64,000 bases of DNA from Taxillus chinensis (GCA_023512835.1 CM042084.1:16688403-16752402); one strand, 5' to 3'. Positions 23,708-36,499 are shown, counted from the stretch's first letter. Numbers and translations are program-made. The notes: generated by a model from the sequence alone, not told the origin.

Positions 23708-26700
23708 TGTTGGACCCCATTTTGTCCGGGTTGGATGTATTTTACCAAATTCAATTTTCCTCCGTCTTTGCCTCGATTTGTTGAAATTTTACAGGACGAC
23801 GAGTCATGACCACCGAGCCGCAAATGCCCGATTTCAAGAAATTATTCAAAAAGATCTCCAAATGCCAAAGAGCAGTCCCAGGCAATAGAAAATCAAATTC
23901 GATGATCAACGCTTTTGACCATGCTTGATTCTGAGGTCAAACGAAGAAGATGTGGTCAAAATAGCGTTAGCGCTAGCGATGGTTAAAACGGTAATTGACT
24001 TTTCAAACAAGACTCGGATTAGGTCACGAACCTCATATTCTCATTCTACTCGTCATTCTGAGAATTTTGACATATATATTGTATATATTCGCTCCCAAGG
24101 TCTTTTCCAATAAAAATCAAAAATTAAGTTTTTCGATAATAAATAATCGCGATCGGGCTTGACACGAAAATAAAATTATTTTAAAATAAAAATGACACGG
24201 GGTCACTCGTCACGATGTCCTGAGTCCAAAAATAATTTTCTCGTAATTTCTTAAAATTGAGTCGCCATCCCGAGTCTAAAAACCTAAAGAGATTAGTTAA
24301 AAAATACCCAACTAAAAATTTTAAAACCCTAGCCCTCATCTTTTTCTCTTTCCCGCCTAACTCGGTCCACGTGTCACCTTTGAATTTGAATTGATTAAAA
24401 AACAAAAACAAAAAAAAAACAAAACAAAACACAAAAAAAAAACCCGGTCAACTCTCCCTTTCCCCTCCATCCCGTGTTGTCTCTTTCACGCAGCAACAAC
24501 GCATCTTCTTCCCCCAGACGCAGCGCAGAGATGCAGCAACGCAGCACGTGAACCCTCCCACAGTCCTAGGTGGGCGATGCGTTGGGTATGAATTCCTTCC
24601 CCATTTTCCTTCCCCTCTTTCCCTTACCTTGCCGAAACCAGCTCTCCTTCCTGCCACTGCACAACCGGATACGCCTCCCCATACCTCCCTAGTCCCTACA
24701 CCCTGCCAGCCATGCCAAACCGATCACCAAGCCCGATTCTCGCCGCTCTTGATTTGAACTCAAACCCTAATTCATCTTCCCCTATTTAAACCCATCAAAC
24801 CCATCAATCCAGGGGGCTCTCATAATTCACAATTTACAAACCAAGTTACGATCTCCATTTTTCTCACTTCCTCCCTCTACCGAGAGTTCCCCCGGTGGCG
24901 GAATCTCTGCTGGACACCGCCGCTCCACCCCAAAAAGCCAAAGCCAATGAACACCCAATCGCCATCAACAAATCCGAACTGCCGTGGTTCGTCTCCTCCA
25001 ACCCCCAACTTCGAAAATACCCAGAGCTACCCTCATCTCGACCTACATCAAACCCAGCACCACCATACTAATCCAGTGCCAATAGCTCCAAACCCTGTCG
25101 GCTCTGTCTCTTCTCCCTCTGCCTTGCTCATTTTTCCCCCTTTGAATTGATTAAAAAACAAAAAAAAAAAAAAAAACAAAACAAAACAAAAAAAAAACCC
25201 GGTCAACTCTCCCTTTCCCCTCCATCCCGTGTTGTCTCTTTCACGCAGCAACAACGCATCTTCTTCCCCAGACACAGCGCAGAGATGCAGCAACGCAGGC
25301 ACGTGAACCCTCCCACAGTCCTAGGTGGGCGATGCGTTGGGTATGAATTCGTTCCCCTTTTTCCTTCCCCTCTTTCCCTTACCTTGCCGAAACCAGCTCT
25401 CCTTCCTGCCACTGCACAACCGGATACGCCTCCCCCATACCTCCCTAGTCCCTACACCCTGCCAGCCATGCCAAACCGATCACCAAGCCCGATTCTCGCC
25501 GCTCTTGATTCGAACTCAAACCCTAATTCATCTTCCCCTATTTAAACCCATCAAACCCATCAATCCAGGGGGGCTCTCATAATTCACAATTTACAAACCA
25601 AGTTACGATCTCCATTTTTCTCACTTCCTCCCTCTACCGAGAGTTCCCCCGGTGGCCGGAATCTCTGCTGGACACCGCCGCTCCACCCCAAAAGCCAAAG
25701 CCAATGAACACCCAATCGCCATCAACAAATCCGAACTGCCGTGGTTCGTCTCCTCCAACCCCCAACTTCGAAAATACCCAGAGCTACCCTCATCTCGACC
25801 TACATCAAACCCAGCACCACCATACTAATCCAGTGCCAATAGCTCCAAACCCTGTCGGCTCTGTCTCTTCTCCCTCTGCCTTGCTCATTTTTCCCCCCTT
25901 TCCTATCGAAGGAGTGGCTGGCGACGCCTCTGCTCCTCTACGGCGTACGCCACAACGACACCTAGTCCACTCACCACCATCCCGTGCGGCCCTCTCCACC
26001 GTAGCGGGGCTCTAAGCATCAGCCCACGGTGCCTGTTCTCACTACGACGCATCAACCCCTCACCGAGCGACCGAGCCGATGCTCCTCTACTGCTACAACG
26101 CCGTCCTACCACGACTTCACTGCTTCACTGCCTGCACCGTTCAAAGGACATAGAAGAAGACTTCCCAGTGCGTGGGTTCAAAGAAAGAAGCCATCTTTGA
26201 AAGAATTTTGGGGGTTGGTGGGTTGTGTTGTTTCGTTTTCTGTTTTACTTTGCCTGTTTGCTGGTTGATTGGCTTGGGTTGTTTGTTTGTGGCACCTTTC
26301 TGTCGATTTGCTGTACTTTCTCCAGGTTTGACGATTTGTTGCATTCTTTTCTTTTGATACTGTGTAGGTCATAGTTTGAACATGTTCAATATCGTGTCTG
26401 TTTTCGTTTTATGGTTTATTGTGTTACACTGATATTTATTGACTATTATCCTTGTCAAATCATGTTTCTTGGTGATTGTTAGTCTTCGCTTAAGCTAGCT
26501 TGCACGCCTCCTCCATATCTCGTTTCAGCTTGTGTTTAGATTACCAAAATTTCATTTCATTTCTTTTTTTCTTCTCCACGTGATTTGGTTCAACCACAGT
26601 GGCATTTCGGCCATAGTGGCATGTTTGAAAGAAGCTGTTGCTTTGGATTGGAATCTGTCTGTATAGGGTTCATGAATGTCAAACCATTATGTCTCGCTTT

Positions 26701-27909
26701 GATTGGTCTGTTCGGCTATATTCATGTTGAATTGCTTGTTGGTCTGTCTAGCTGTTTATCAATGCTCTGCGTTTTGTTTTGTCTAAATCTTTGGCTATGT
26801 CTAGCTTGTTGTGTTTATCAATGGTCCATGTTGAGCATCTTATTATATTAAACCAAGCCTAGCCTTTGGCTTCTTCTTCTTCTCTTTGATTTTAATCTTT
26901 TTTCTCTCTTTTAATGCGGCTGAGTTTTGTATATTCTGGTGGTTTGATTATTATTTTTTTCTTCTTCTTTTCGTGGTGGTTACTACGCGTTTGTTTTTGG
27001 GTATTGGCATTGCAGGGTTCTAACTTTCTTTGCAGGTTTTGTGCTAGTTTTTTTTATTTTATTCTTTAGCAATAGTTTTTTATTTTGTTTTTTGGATTGT
27101 ATTTTTTTTTTTGTCATCTTTATGTAAAAAAAAGGGCTCGTTGTAATATGTAATTAGAATTACAATAGTGAAAATAATAAAAAAAGGGAGAGATAAAAAA
27201 AAGAGGAAAAAAAAAGAAGAGGGAAAGAGGGAGTGAGTTCTTTATTTTATCACAATCACACACACAATACGTGTTTGCTTTAGTCTTAATGTCTTTAAAA
27301 AAAAATAAAACTTTTTAAAATTAAAAAAAAAACATTTTTCCAAAAAAACAAATGAAAATAAAAGTCTAAAAACACAAAAAATGCTTTCTTATCCAACAAT
27401 TCATCAAAAAAAAAAAATTCTTTGAAATCCTTTCATTAAAACTTGCTTTCTTTGAATTCTTCAAATAAATAACTTAGGACTTAATTAGTCTTTTAGGATC
27501 ATTCTTTCTTAATCACTTTAATTTTTAGGATATCCCTTAGGTTTTTAGGAAAATCTGACTTAATTTAATTTTAACAAACAATTTAGAAAAAAATAAAAAA
27601 AGGTAGACATTTGAAGTGCGGAAAAATAGTTTAGACAAGTGAAAATCAAAACAAAATGTTAAAACAAAGTAGAAACCTCCCAAATTCCTAAGATAGGTAC
27701 CAAAAGGCGTTGCGGGGTGTTAATCCTTTCCCGCACGTAACAAACTCCCGAATCCGATTTTGGCAACGTAGATCCTTTTTAGGTGACTAATCGCACCCTA
27801 AAAAACGATTAGTGGCGACTCTATATATTTTTCATCACCATTCGGGTGAGGGTTGGGAGGAATCGCACCCCAAAGCGAGTTTCTCCCCGGACGAAATCCG
27901 GTGATGACA
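23708..27909 (+). mobile_element. Large solo LTR (probably Gypsy, Tat/Ogre-like)
   Basis: The stretch begins TGTTGGACCCC and ends GGTGATGACA (TG..CA). Near-matching 5-bp target duplications flank it: accgt at 23703-23707 and agcgt at 27910-27914. No gag or pol frames and no second LTR are seen, so a solo LTR of about 4.2 kb is the simplest reading. The 3' part (27690-27900, 'cgcaccctaaaa', 'ggcgactc', 'cgcaccccaaagcgag') resembles ends of long plant Gypsy LTRs. It lies where the two halves of the duplicated segment are separated. Confidence 0.6.
24387..25901 (+). repeat. Internal tandem duplication (about 755 bp x 2) in the LTR
   Basis: Units 24387-25141 and 25142-25901 are nearly identical apart from small indels. 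Each begins at 'tttgaattgattaaaaaac' and ends at 'tttttcccc'. Each carries a TATA-like 'cccctatttaaaccc' (about 24780 and 25537) followed by a leader-like stretch, so the LTR promoter appears doubled. Frames inside (such as 24947-25150 and 25704-26015) are duplicates of each other and are not genes. Confidence 0.85.
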
Positions 27910-28175
27910 AGCGTGTCCAAAATATTTTACAACATCGCTCCTTAATACCATAATATAAATACTAAATGTATCGAAATGAAACCCCTAGTAATGACACCTT
28001 TATTACATGTCATAATAAATTACAATCACTCCATCATTTTGCAAGAAAAAATCAATAATTAGTCTACTATATTATTATATCTATATTATTAATTTGATTT
28101 ACAGAATTTTCAGCTACTTAAAAGAGTATATGAAAGCAAATTCTATAAGATAACTATTTTTATATTCAATGAGAG

Positions 28176-29530
28176 ACTGAATATGTTTTGTAGAGTATGA
28201 CTTCTATATATAGAATAGTAATCACTTCAGTAATACATTGAAATCGGCCAGAGACAAACTAGCTAGCTTTATTCACCGTTAAAAAGAAGAAACATTTGAT
28301 AACTAGCCTTCTTACATTAAAAAGGGATGATAAGATAACGAAAGAAAGGGGGCAGGAGATGAGTCTAGCTTTCAAAAATGATGCATGAACTTCAAAGTAA
28401 TCTCATTCAAGTGCTTTTAGAGAAAAAAAATGCCACTGACCTCTAAGCAATCGATCACAGCAAGCTGTTGCTGCTCTGTAAATTCTGGACTTATCTTTAT
28501 CAGTTGTATAAGGGCATCAATTGCCATGTATTTTAGATTATGACTGTCACTCTGCTCACATAAAAACAAATAAGGTATTATCATGAGGAAAACATGCTAT
28601 AGCATCTGAGCACAAAAATGCTAAGTTACCTATGGACATGAAGATCATAAATAATGCTATAACTGTAGTGTAGAATAATGAAAAACCTTCAAAAATCTGG
28701 AGATAACTTCTGCTGCAGTTTCTAATGTCTTCGAGTTAGGGTATATAGAGGAAGCACAATATATGCACTCATAAAGTACAGCATTCCCTACATTACTTGC
28801 AGAATTACACTTCCCGAATATGTCACCAATAACGGTATACACGTTTTCACTTGGCTACCACTGCCCAGCAATGCAAGTATTTTAAGCAGTTTGATCTGAA
28901 TTATAAAATTAAAATGTCTCAGTAAACATAACCTGGTAACAAAAACCAAAGAAAACAAAATTTATTTTTTAATGATGTTCGAATGTTAATATTAAAACAT
29001 AAATCAAATGTTCAAAGTTCAGTTACAAATATTGTACATATGTTCTAGAAGTTGTATTGGAAAACACTAGTTTAAAAAATTTGACATCCTCTTCAACTTG
29101 CACATAGGAACTGCCAAGTGAACAAAAGGAGATCGGTGGACTTAGAATAAATTGAAGATTGTTATGCAACAACAATATAACCATAACGTGTCCCAAAATT
29201 ATTTCTGCCACAACTGCTGTCACAAAAAACTATCTCAAAAAAGGAGGGCAAGTGTAGAACTGCGGAGGTAGGCTACCAAAAAAGACTTATTTCTGCCACA
29301 CCACATATTTGTTCAAAGGCGATCCTAAAGCCTAATAATTTCAGTCATGGTTGCTTCGGCCAATTGCATTTCAAATTGGTGTGGTTAGACACGAGAACAT
29401 GTCATGTTTACAACAACATACTACTTTCTAATTTTAAGGACACAGTGACAGTTTTTAATATGTCAAAATGAAACCATTAAGTTAAAATTATATAATTACA
29501 ATCAAAATTAATTTTAAGTGCCACAACAGC
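28176..29530. repeat. Segmental duplication block 2, copy B
   Basis: Similar to 1558-2760. Homology resumes at 'ctgaatatgttttgtagag'. It contains the AP-4 epsilon exon relics. Confidence 0.75.
28441..28893 (-). pseudogene. AP-4 epsilon-like fragment, two exons
   Basis: On the - strand, the upstream exon (about 28893 down to 28687) encodes KLLKILALLGSG and, after a small deletion, SENVYTVIGDIFGKC, NVGNAVLYECIYCASSIYP and an ISRFLK end. The next exon (28551-28441, 37 codons) encodes SDSHNLKYMAIDALIQLIKI and QQLAVIDCLE. It is bounded by an acceptor (gagcag) and a donor (gtcagt). Both match consecutive exons of plant AP-4 epsilon adaptin. The rest of the gene is absent, so this is a captured or duplicated genomic fragment with its intron kept. 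The other copy at 1818 has only the first of these exons. Confidence 0.7.
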
Positions 29531-29564
29531 AGGGCTTTTTTAAAACTATTTTAAATAATTGCTT

Positions 29565-29875
29565 TAATTAAATGCGATTACGATTTTTTAATTAAACTAT
29601 TTTTTTAACTATATATAGTCTAGTCTTCTTCTACGACTACGAGTAGTCGACTACGACCCACACGTTAGATCGAGAGGAGTGACTAAGAGGAGAGGATCGA
29701 CGGGTTGTTGGAATTGGGAATTGGGTTCGGCGGATCGCGCAAGAAGATTTAGTGTTGCCGTTCGGCTCGTGGCTTCGTTTTTCTTCTTGAGTTCTTGAGT
29801 TCTTGTCTAATTTGTTCTTGAATCTTGAAGCAAAGGTAGGAAATTGATGTTAGTTTCTCTATTTCTCTCCAATCT
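29565..29875. repeat. Segmental duplication block 3, copy B
   Basis: Similar to 3165-3480. It ends at a donor-like sequence (CTGGTAAGT). The following 29880-30460 has no recognisable gene. Confidence 0.55.
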
Positions 29876-30465
29876 GGTAAGTTCTTCACTTCTTCACTTC
29901 TTTTTTAAGTTTTTCTTAAAATTTTGTCATCATTGATAGTGCTAATAAGATGTTAGGGATGAGCCTAATGAAAAGCTTCATTTGTGTTTGATTGTTGTAA
30001 TATGATTTTGAATGAATAATATATCTGCCTTTGAATTTGAATTATTTTTCTATGTTCCGGCCGCTTGGCCCTCTGATGAATTGAAATCTTGGTTCCGCCA
30101 CTGTTGTTTTCTTATTGATCTATTAGGATTGACAGATAGTTTTACTTCCCGTTATGAGGAGATGTTAGTTTTTTTCTTGGATTTTTTGTGGTTTTGGGTT
30201 CTAATTTGCTCTACTCTTTATTATCATTTCGCTCAATAAATTCATGTTTATTCAATAGAAAAAAAAAATTAAGATGTGTGATTCTTTTAAAGATACACCG
30301 TGTAGGGTCTCACGCTAAAGGGCCGGTCCTGTTTCATGGTAACGAATTCAAGGCATGTATTCGTGAATTGTGACGAATACACAATTTCTGTATTCATCAT
30401 GGAGGGATCTAGACATACATAAACAATCAAATCATACATAATTATTTAAGGTGATTAACTGTTCA

Positions 30466-30943
30466 TTGCTTTCCGTGTTTGTTGGGGCAGGGCTTTAGAA
30501 AGAACTTGTGATATACTCCAGACCAGACGTGACGAATACTGCGGATTCAAGAATTATGAGGATGCGAAAGAAAGAAAGAAAAGTCTGGTCTTTGTGTGGA
30601 AAATAATAAAAGAAGACGTGACATGCATGATGAAGACGTCTTACTATTGTTATCCCGTAAATGGGGGCAGCGCTTTTAGCAAGCCAAGGCACATTATTTC
30701 TGATTTTGTGAAGTCATGTTTACATTTTACTCACTCCCTTTGGTTGGGTTGTTGAATTTGTTGGATGCATGCGGTGGAAAGAAAATAAAAAGTTAATTAT
30801 TAGAAGATTAATTAATGGTCTCCAAATTCACATGCAAGCTAAGTAAGGCTATAAATAGATTCGACTACGGCACATTTTCTTACAAAACAAGCAAACCGCC
30901 TTTCCTTGCCATGATTAATAATCAATCGCTCTTGCGGGGGATC
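30466..30943 (+). promoter_or_regulatory. Promoter of the interrupted RLP, copy P5
   Basis: The upstream module is at about 30466-30550. A palindromic aagacgtctt lies at 30633-30642 and the TATA box TATAAATA at 30850-30857. The shared 5'UTR follows, ending in 'gcgggggatc' before ATG at 30944. Confidence 0.6.
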
Positions 30944-31769
30944 ATGAGTCTCCATAATAGTGTGCGAGAGGGAAGCCCTACTGAAATTCAAGAGTGACCT
31001 CACCGATCCCTCCAACATACTCTCCTCCTGGGTGGAGGACCCCCGTGGCGCCGACTGCTGCCTGTGGCATGGCGTTGCCTGCCACAACTCCACCGGTCAC
31101 GTTCTTCACCTCCGCCTTCCCTGCCTCATTAATTGCGATTGCTATGAGATCAAGACGGGGTTGGGAGGTGAGCTCAATCCTTCACTCCTCGACTTAAAGC
31201 ATCTCACCTATTTGGACCTCAGTGGCAACTGCTTCGGTGGGATTGGAATCCCCTCCTTTTTGGGTTCTTTGAAAAATTTAAGATATCTAAACCTCTCCTG
31301 TGGTGGCTTCTCTGGACCAATCCCACATCAACTTGGGAATCTCTCCTGTTTGCGATACCTCGATCTCTCCGACGGTCTCCTTGAGGGAACAATTCCACAT
31401 CAGCTTGGCAATCTCTCCAGTTTGAAATATCTCGATCTGGGACATAACTTCGGTGAATTGAAGATAAAGAGCGAGAGTCTTGGGTGGGTGTCAGGTATGT
31501 CTTCACTGCAGCACCTTGATTTGAGTTGGACAAATCTTAGCGCAGCAAGTGATTGGGTTGAGGCCACAAGCACACTTCCCTCCTTACAACGCCTACTCCT
31601 CCCCGGCTGTTCTCTCAATCGAGAAACTCCCTCCCCACCCGCCCTTAACTTTTCGTCTCTTTCCGCACTCGATCTTTCATTCAATTTCTTCCCTTCAATA
31701 CCTGAATGGATTTTTAGTAGACTGCAAGGCCTCACTTCCCTTTCACTATCTCGTAATAACTTGTTTGAA

Positions 31770-32130
31770 GGTCCAATCCCAGTCGGTCTCCGGAACATGA
31801 CCCGTCTTAGAGTCCTTAATCTGTCTTCCAATAGTTTCACGGGTCCGATCTCACTCGGTCTCCGGGACTTGACCCGTCTTAGAGTCCTTGATCTGTCTTA
31901 CAATAGTTTCAAAGGTCCAATCCCAATCGGTCTCCAGAACATGACCCGTCTTAGAGCCCTTGATCTGTCTTCCAATAGCTTCACGGGTCTGATCCCAGTC
32001 GGTCTCCGAGGCTTGACCCGTCTTGCAGTCCTTGATCTGTCTTGGAATAGTTTCACGGGTCCAATCCCAGTCGGTCTCCGGAACATGACCCGTCTTAGAG
32101 TCCTTGATCTCTCTTCCAATCAATTTAATT
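31770..32130 (+). repeat. Five tandem 72-bp LRR units
   Basis: Five consecutive 24-residue units of the type IPVGLRNMTRLRVLDLSSNS are nearly identical at the DNA level. The main RLP has only two of these at 9850-9990. Confidence 0.85.
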
Positions 32131-32362
32131 GCAGCATTCCCCATCGGCTGTTTGATTTTAATCATCTCCAGGTCCTTGAACTTTCTCATCTGTTTGGCAA
32201 TGAATTTAGTTGCAACCTTTCGGACCTCATTGACCAACACACCAACCTAAAAAAATTGACTCGCCTTGACCTTTTGGGAAACTCCTTGTCTGGCCCCATC
32301 CCCGAGTCCATCGGAAATTTATCGTCTTTGAAAGTACTAGATCTCAGCTATAATGAACTCCA

Positions 32363-33177
32363 TGTGGAGAAAATAAATCATCTCCAATGTAAATCGAGAA
32401 TATACATATGAAATATATATATACACATCTCGATTATGTTCTTAAACCATATGAACATATATATGAAAGCGGAAGCAATAAATGGAAACGATATAAATAC
32501 CTCCGACCATTGCCTTTAGTATTTAATTAGAGATTGTACCTGGTCAATTGAATTGGTCGTTTGAAATTTCAATTGACTACCTTCACAATTTCAAACAATC
32601 TGCATTCGGAACCTTTGGTCATTTGAATTGGTCATTTGAAATTTGAATTGACCATTTCGATTGACCACGCTTAATTTCTTCATATCAACATTCTGGACAT
32701 TCTGGTCATTCAAATTGGTTGTTTCAAATTTGAAATGACCACCTCCAATCTCTGAGAATGATTGACTTTGCTTTTTCCAAGTGGCTTTGATTGATTCAAT
32801 GAAATCAAATGCCTTTCCTTCTTGTTGATTCTTCAATTCCAATAGCTAGTTTCCAAACCTTTCTCTCAATATTAGATGGTGTAATTTCTCTAGAGAGCAG
32901 GCTTGGTGAACCCACGTATTGGACACAAATTAACACAATATTCTACAATGCATTTTCTCCAACCATCATGGAGAATATACAAAAATGTAGCAATAACCGT
33001 GTGGGAGTTACAAGTCAAGGGGAAATGAATTGCCAGCCTTTATTTCATATATTGATTGTCAAAATAAATTAGCATGGCAGTTACCACACTATGACAATCC
33101 CATGAAACGTCCAAAATAAATGGAGCACATTAAGTTTGAATAAATAATATTGATTGAATTATTATTTAATGCCAACA
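32363..33177 (-). repeat. Copia 3' LTR (left)
   Basis: On the + strand it starts TGTGGAGAAAATAAATC and ends TTTAATGCCAACA. It pairs with 38119-38930. Confidence 0.95.
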
Positions 33178-33190
33178 TTCTCCCACTTGA
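33178..33190 (-). other. Copia polypurine tract
   Basis: On the - strand it reads tcaagtgggagaa immediately before the LTR start TGTTGGCA. Confidence 0.85.
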
Positions 33191-33433
33191 TCCATTTATG
33201 ATTGAGAAACAATATACGGATCATGGCGACGAAAACTCTTGAAACGAGAATTAATCTTCCATGCACCACGATATATCGAAAACTCAATACACCACACACA
33301 CTTAACTTAATGAGCAAACCTCATGTTTTACTCTGGGTTCAAACAAAATGATATTTCTCAACTTAATTCATAAATTGCGCATAATTCCAAAATGAGAAAA
33401 TATCCAAAACAATAAAGGTTCAACATGAATGTA

Positions 33434-33661
33434 CTACATAATGGGTCCAAGTCCCATCTTTACCACATGATCCTTGAAATTCTTAATTTGCATGCCTTTA
33501 GTCAAGGGATCAGCTATCATCAAATCGGTGCTAATGTGTTCAATGATCACTTTTCTTTCTTGAACACGTTCTCTCACGACTAGATACTTTATGTCGATGT
33601 GCTTATTTCGACTTCCACTTCTATTATTCTTAGTCATGAAAACAAGAATTTGAATTATCAC
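33434..33661 (-). pseudogene. Copia RNase H C-terminal remnant
   Basis: Encodes NKHIDIKYLVVRERV and a MIADPLTKGM-type ending, typical of the end of Copia pol. The frame is broken from reverse transcriptase. The stretch 33662-34115 is decayed pol sequence. Confidence 0.85.
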
Positions 33662-34115
33662 GAGACATTCTTATCGGCCGATTAATAGAGTCAACAACTC
33701 TAAGCCCGGATATGAAACCTTTCAACCAAACACCATGTGAGGTAGCCTCAAAACAAGAAATAACACTCTGCAACCATAGTAGAACCGATTGTCAAGGTTT
33801 GCTTTGCACTCCGCCAAGATACGGCACCATCAACTAGCATGAACACATATCCTGATGTGGATTTAAGTGAATCATTGCGGCCACCGTAATCGAGTCCGAA
33901 TAGCCTACCACTTCAAGATTGTCGATCCGTCATACATAAGCATGTAATCCTTAGTTCCCTTAAGGTACCTCATCACTTTCTTTTTGACCTTCCAGTGATC
34001 GATCCCTGGATTACTCGATATCGTCCCAATACTCCAACTGCATATGCAATATCAGGCCCGGTACAAACCTGAGCATACATAATGCTACCAACTACTGAAG
34101 CATATGGAACATTTT

Positions 34116-35043
34116 TCATCTGTTCCGTTCAATGTCATTCCTGGGACATTGATTCAAATCGAATCGGTCACCCTTCACAATTGGTGCTACATTTGGTGAA
34201 CAATCTTCCATTCTGAATCTTTCAAGCACTTTGTTGATATAGGCCTCTTGAGACAATCCTAAAATGCCTCGAGATCTATCTCTATGGATCTTAATGCCAA
34301 TGACATAAGATGTCTCTCCCATATCTTTCATATCAAAGTTACTTGAAAGGAATTGTTTCACTTCACGTAGCAACCCTTTATCATTGGTTGCAAGTAAAAT
34401 ATCATCCACATACAACACAAGAAAACAAACTCTACTCCCACTAACCTTAAGATATATGCATTCATCCATGATATTCTCTTGAAACCGAATGAAGTAATTA
34501 TTTCATGGAACTTCTTATACCATTGGCGGGAGGCTTGTTTTAATCCGTATAAGGATTTATTTAACTTACAAACCAAATGTTCACCATCCTTAGAGGAAAA
34601 ACCTTCAGGTTGTTTCATATAAACCTCTTCCTCTAAATCACCATTGAGGAATGCAGTTTTCACATCCATTTGATGCAGCTCGAAATCAAAATGAGCTACC
34701 AATGCCATAATCACACGAAGAGAATCTTTCTTTGAGACGGAGAAAAAGTCTCCGTATAGTCGATTCCTTCTCTTTGAGTGAACCCTTTAAGAACGAGTCT
34801 TGCCTTATATCTCTCGATGTTATCAAGTGAGTCTCTTTTTGTCTTGAAAACCCACTTACATCCAATGGTTTTTATACCATCAGGCAACTCGACGAGATCC
34901 CAAACTCGATTAGACGCCATAGAATCCATCTCATCTTTCATAGCATTCATCCATAAGTTTGAATCTGTAGAACTTATGGCTTGTGAAAACGACAGAGGGT
35001 CATTATCAACTTCAACATTACAATCCGATTCTTGCAAGTACAC
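34116..35043 (-). pseudogene. Copia reverse transcriptase remnant
   Basis: Three frame-shifted pieces. The first (35043-34711) has GCKWVFKTKRDS, YKARLVLKGFTQREG and YTETFSP. The second (34714-34358) has FELHQMDVKTAFLNGDLEEE and KSLYGLKQASRQWY. The third (34469-34116) has the catalytic LYVDDILLA (YVDD) and LSQEAYINKVLERF. These are the RVT_2 landmarks in order. Confidence 0.9.
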
Positions 35044-35090
35044 TACGTAGTCATCAGAAATAGCTGATCTCCTTTCACGAGTAGATCTCC

Positions 35091-36298
35091 TTAATGGAAC
35101 TTGTTCACTTTCATAAGGAACGGTTCCTCGTTTACAACATGATCTATCGGATTTTGATCAACAGATTGTGGAATTTCTATATTTGATTGTCTAACACTTG
35201 GTTGAACTTGAGGAGTGTGAACAACAATCAACCTATTACTTGATTCAGAGGGTGGAACCGCACAGTGGTCATTTTCTGGAACAATATCCTGAAATTGATC
35301 ACTCCCACTGATCAAATCATTCTCAAGAAATTTAGCATTTATTGATTCCACAATTTTAGTGCTATGAGACGGACAATAGAATCTATAACCTTTAGACTTT
35401 TCGGCATATCCAATGAAATACCCACTAATAGTCCTTGGGTCAAGCTTCTTCTCTTGTGGGTTGTATATTCTTACTTCGACGGACATCCCCAAACGCGTAT
35501 ATGTCGCAAACTTGGTTTCCAGCCTTTGAACAACTCAAAAGGTGTTTTAGAAACAACCTTGGAAGGAACTCGTTTAATATATACGCTGCCGTCTTAAGAG
35601 CATCAATCCACAAAAATAATGGAAGTTTAACATTACTTCTTATGCTACGCACCATGTCAATTAATGTCCGATTTCTTCTTTCCGCTTACACCATTTTGGT
35701 CCGGGGGAACCAGGCATAGTATATTGGGCAACAATCCCATGCTCTTGAAGAAATTTAGCAAATGGACCAGGCGCTTGTCCGTTCTCGGTGTACCTACCAT
35801 AGTACTCTCCACCTCGATCTGATCTCACGATCTTAATGTGCTTACCACTTTGATTCTCTACTTGACCTTAAACAATTTAAAGACATCTAAAGCTTCATCC
35901 TTTGAATGAAGTAAGTAGAGATACATATATCGCGAATAATCATCTATGAAGGTGATAAAGTATTTCGGATCACTAGCATTCATGTCCGGACAACAAATGT
36001 CCGTGTGTATGATTTCTAATAAGTCAGAACTCCTTTTGGCACCTATTTTGTGTTTATTAGTTTGCTTTCCCTTAATGCAACTAACACAAGTATCAAAGTC
36101 TTTAAAGTTTAGAGTATCAAGGACACCTTCCTTTACCAATCTCTTAATTCTCTCAATAGAGATGTGTCCCAATCTCCTGTGCCATAACAAGGAGGAATCC
36201 TCATTCATAATACATCTTTTTAAACCAACACTAACATGCATAGAATTATAGTAATTGGTATCACTTTGCAAGCCAAGCTTAAATAAATTATCGGACAA
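35091..36298 (-). pseudogene. Copia integrase remnant
   Basis: The piece 36298-35858 has the zinc-binding region (LLWHRRLGHIS, then CVSCIKGKQ) and the catalytic-core parts HTDICCPD and FIDDYSRYMYLYLL. Later pieces (35655-35440 and 35492-35091) have AAYILNEFLP and a YFIGYAEKSKGYRFYCPS segment. Frameshifts lie between them, including one near 35857. Confidence 0.9.
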
Positions 36299-36499
36299 TG
36301 TACCATAACCAATAATTTGAATTTCGATAATCTTGAATCCAGACTTGCAAAATTAAAGGAAAATCCAAAAGGTAAAAGTCCAGGATACGGAAATCAAATT
36401 CCTTGCAAAATTAGGAACATAAAATGTTCTATCCAAACGCAAAGTGAAACCAAGTACTTAAAACCAAATTGCATGTTCCAATGGCTTCCACATGTGAAG

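Noticed and set aside
24391..26268. Many 60-130 codon frames, several in two near-identical copies
   Set aside because: They lie in the tandemly duplicated solo LTR, show no known domain, and are explained by duplication of leader sequence.
31851..32240. A 129-codon - strand frame with repeating units
   Set aside because: Shadow of the five tandem LRR units of the RLP pseudogene.
32809..33072. An 87-codon + strand frame also found at 38562-38825
   Set aside because: Both copies lie in the two LTRs of the Copia element and are LTR sequence, not a duplicated gene.
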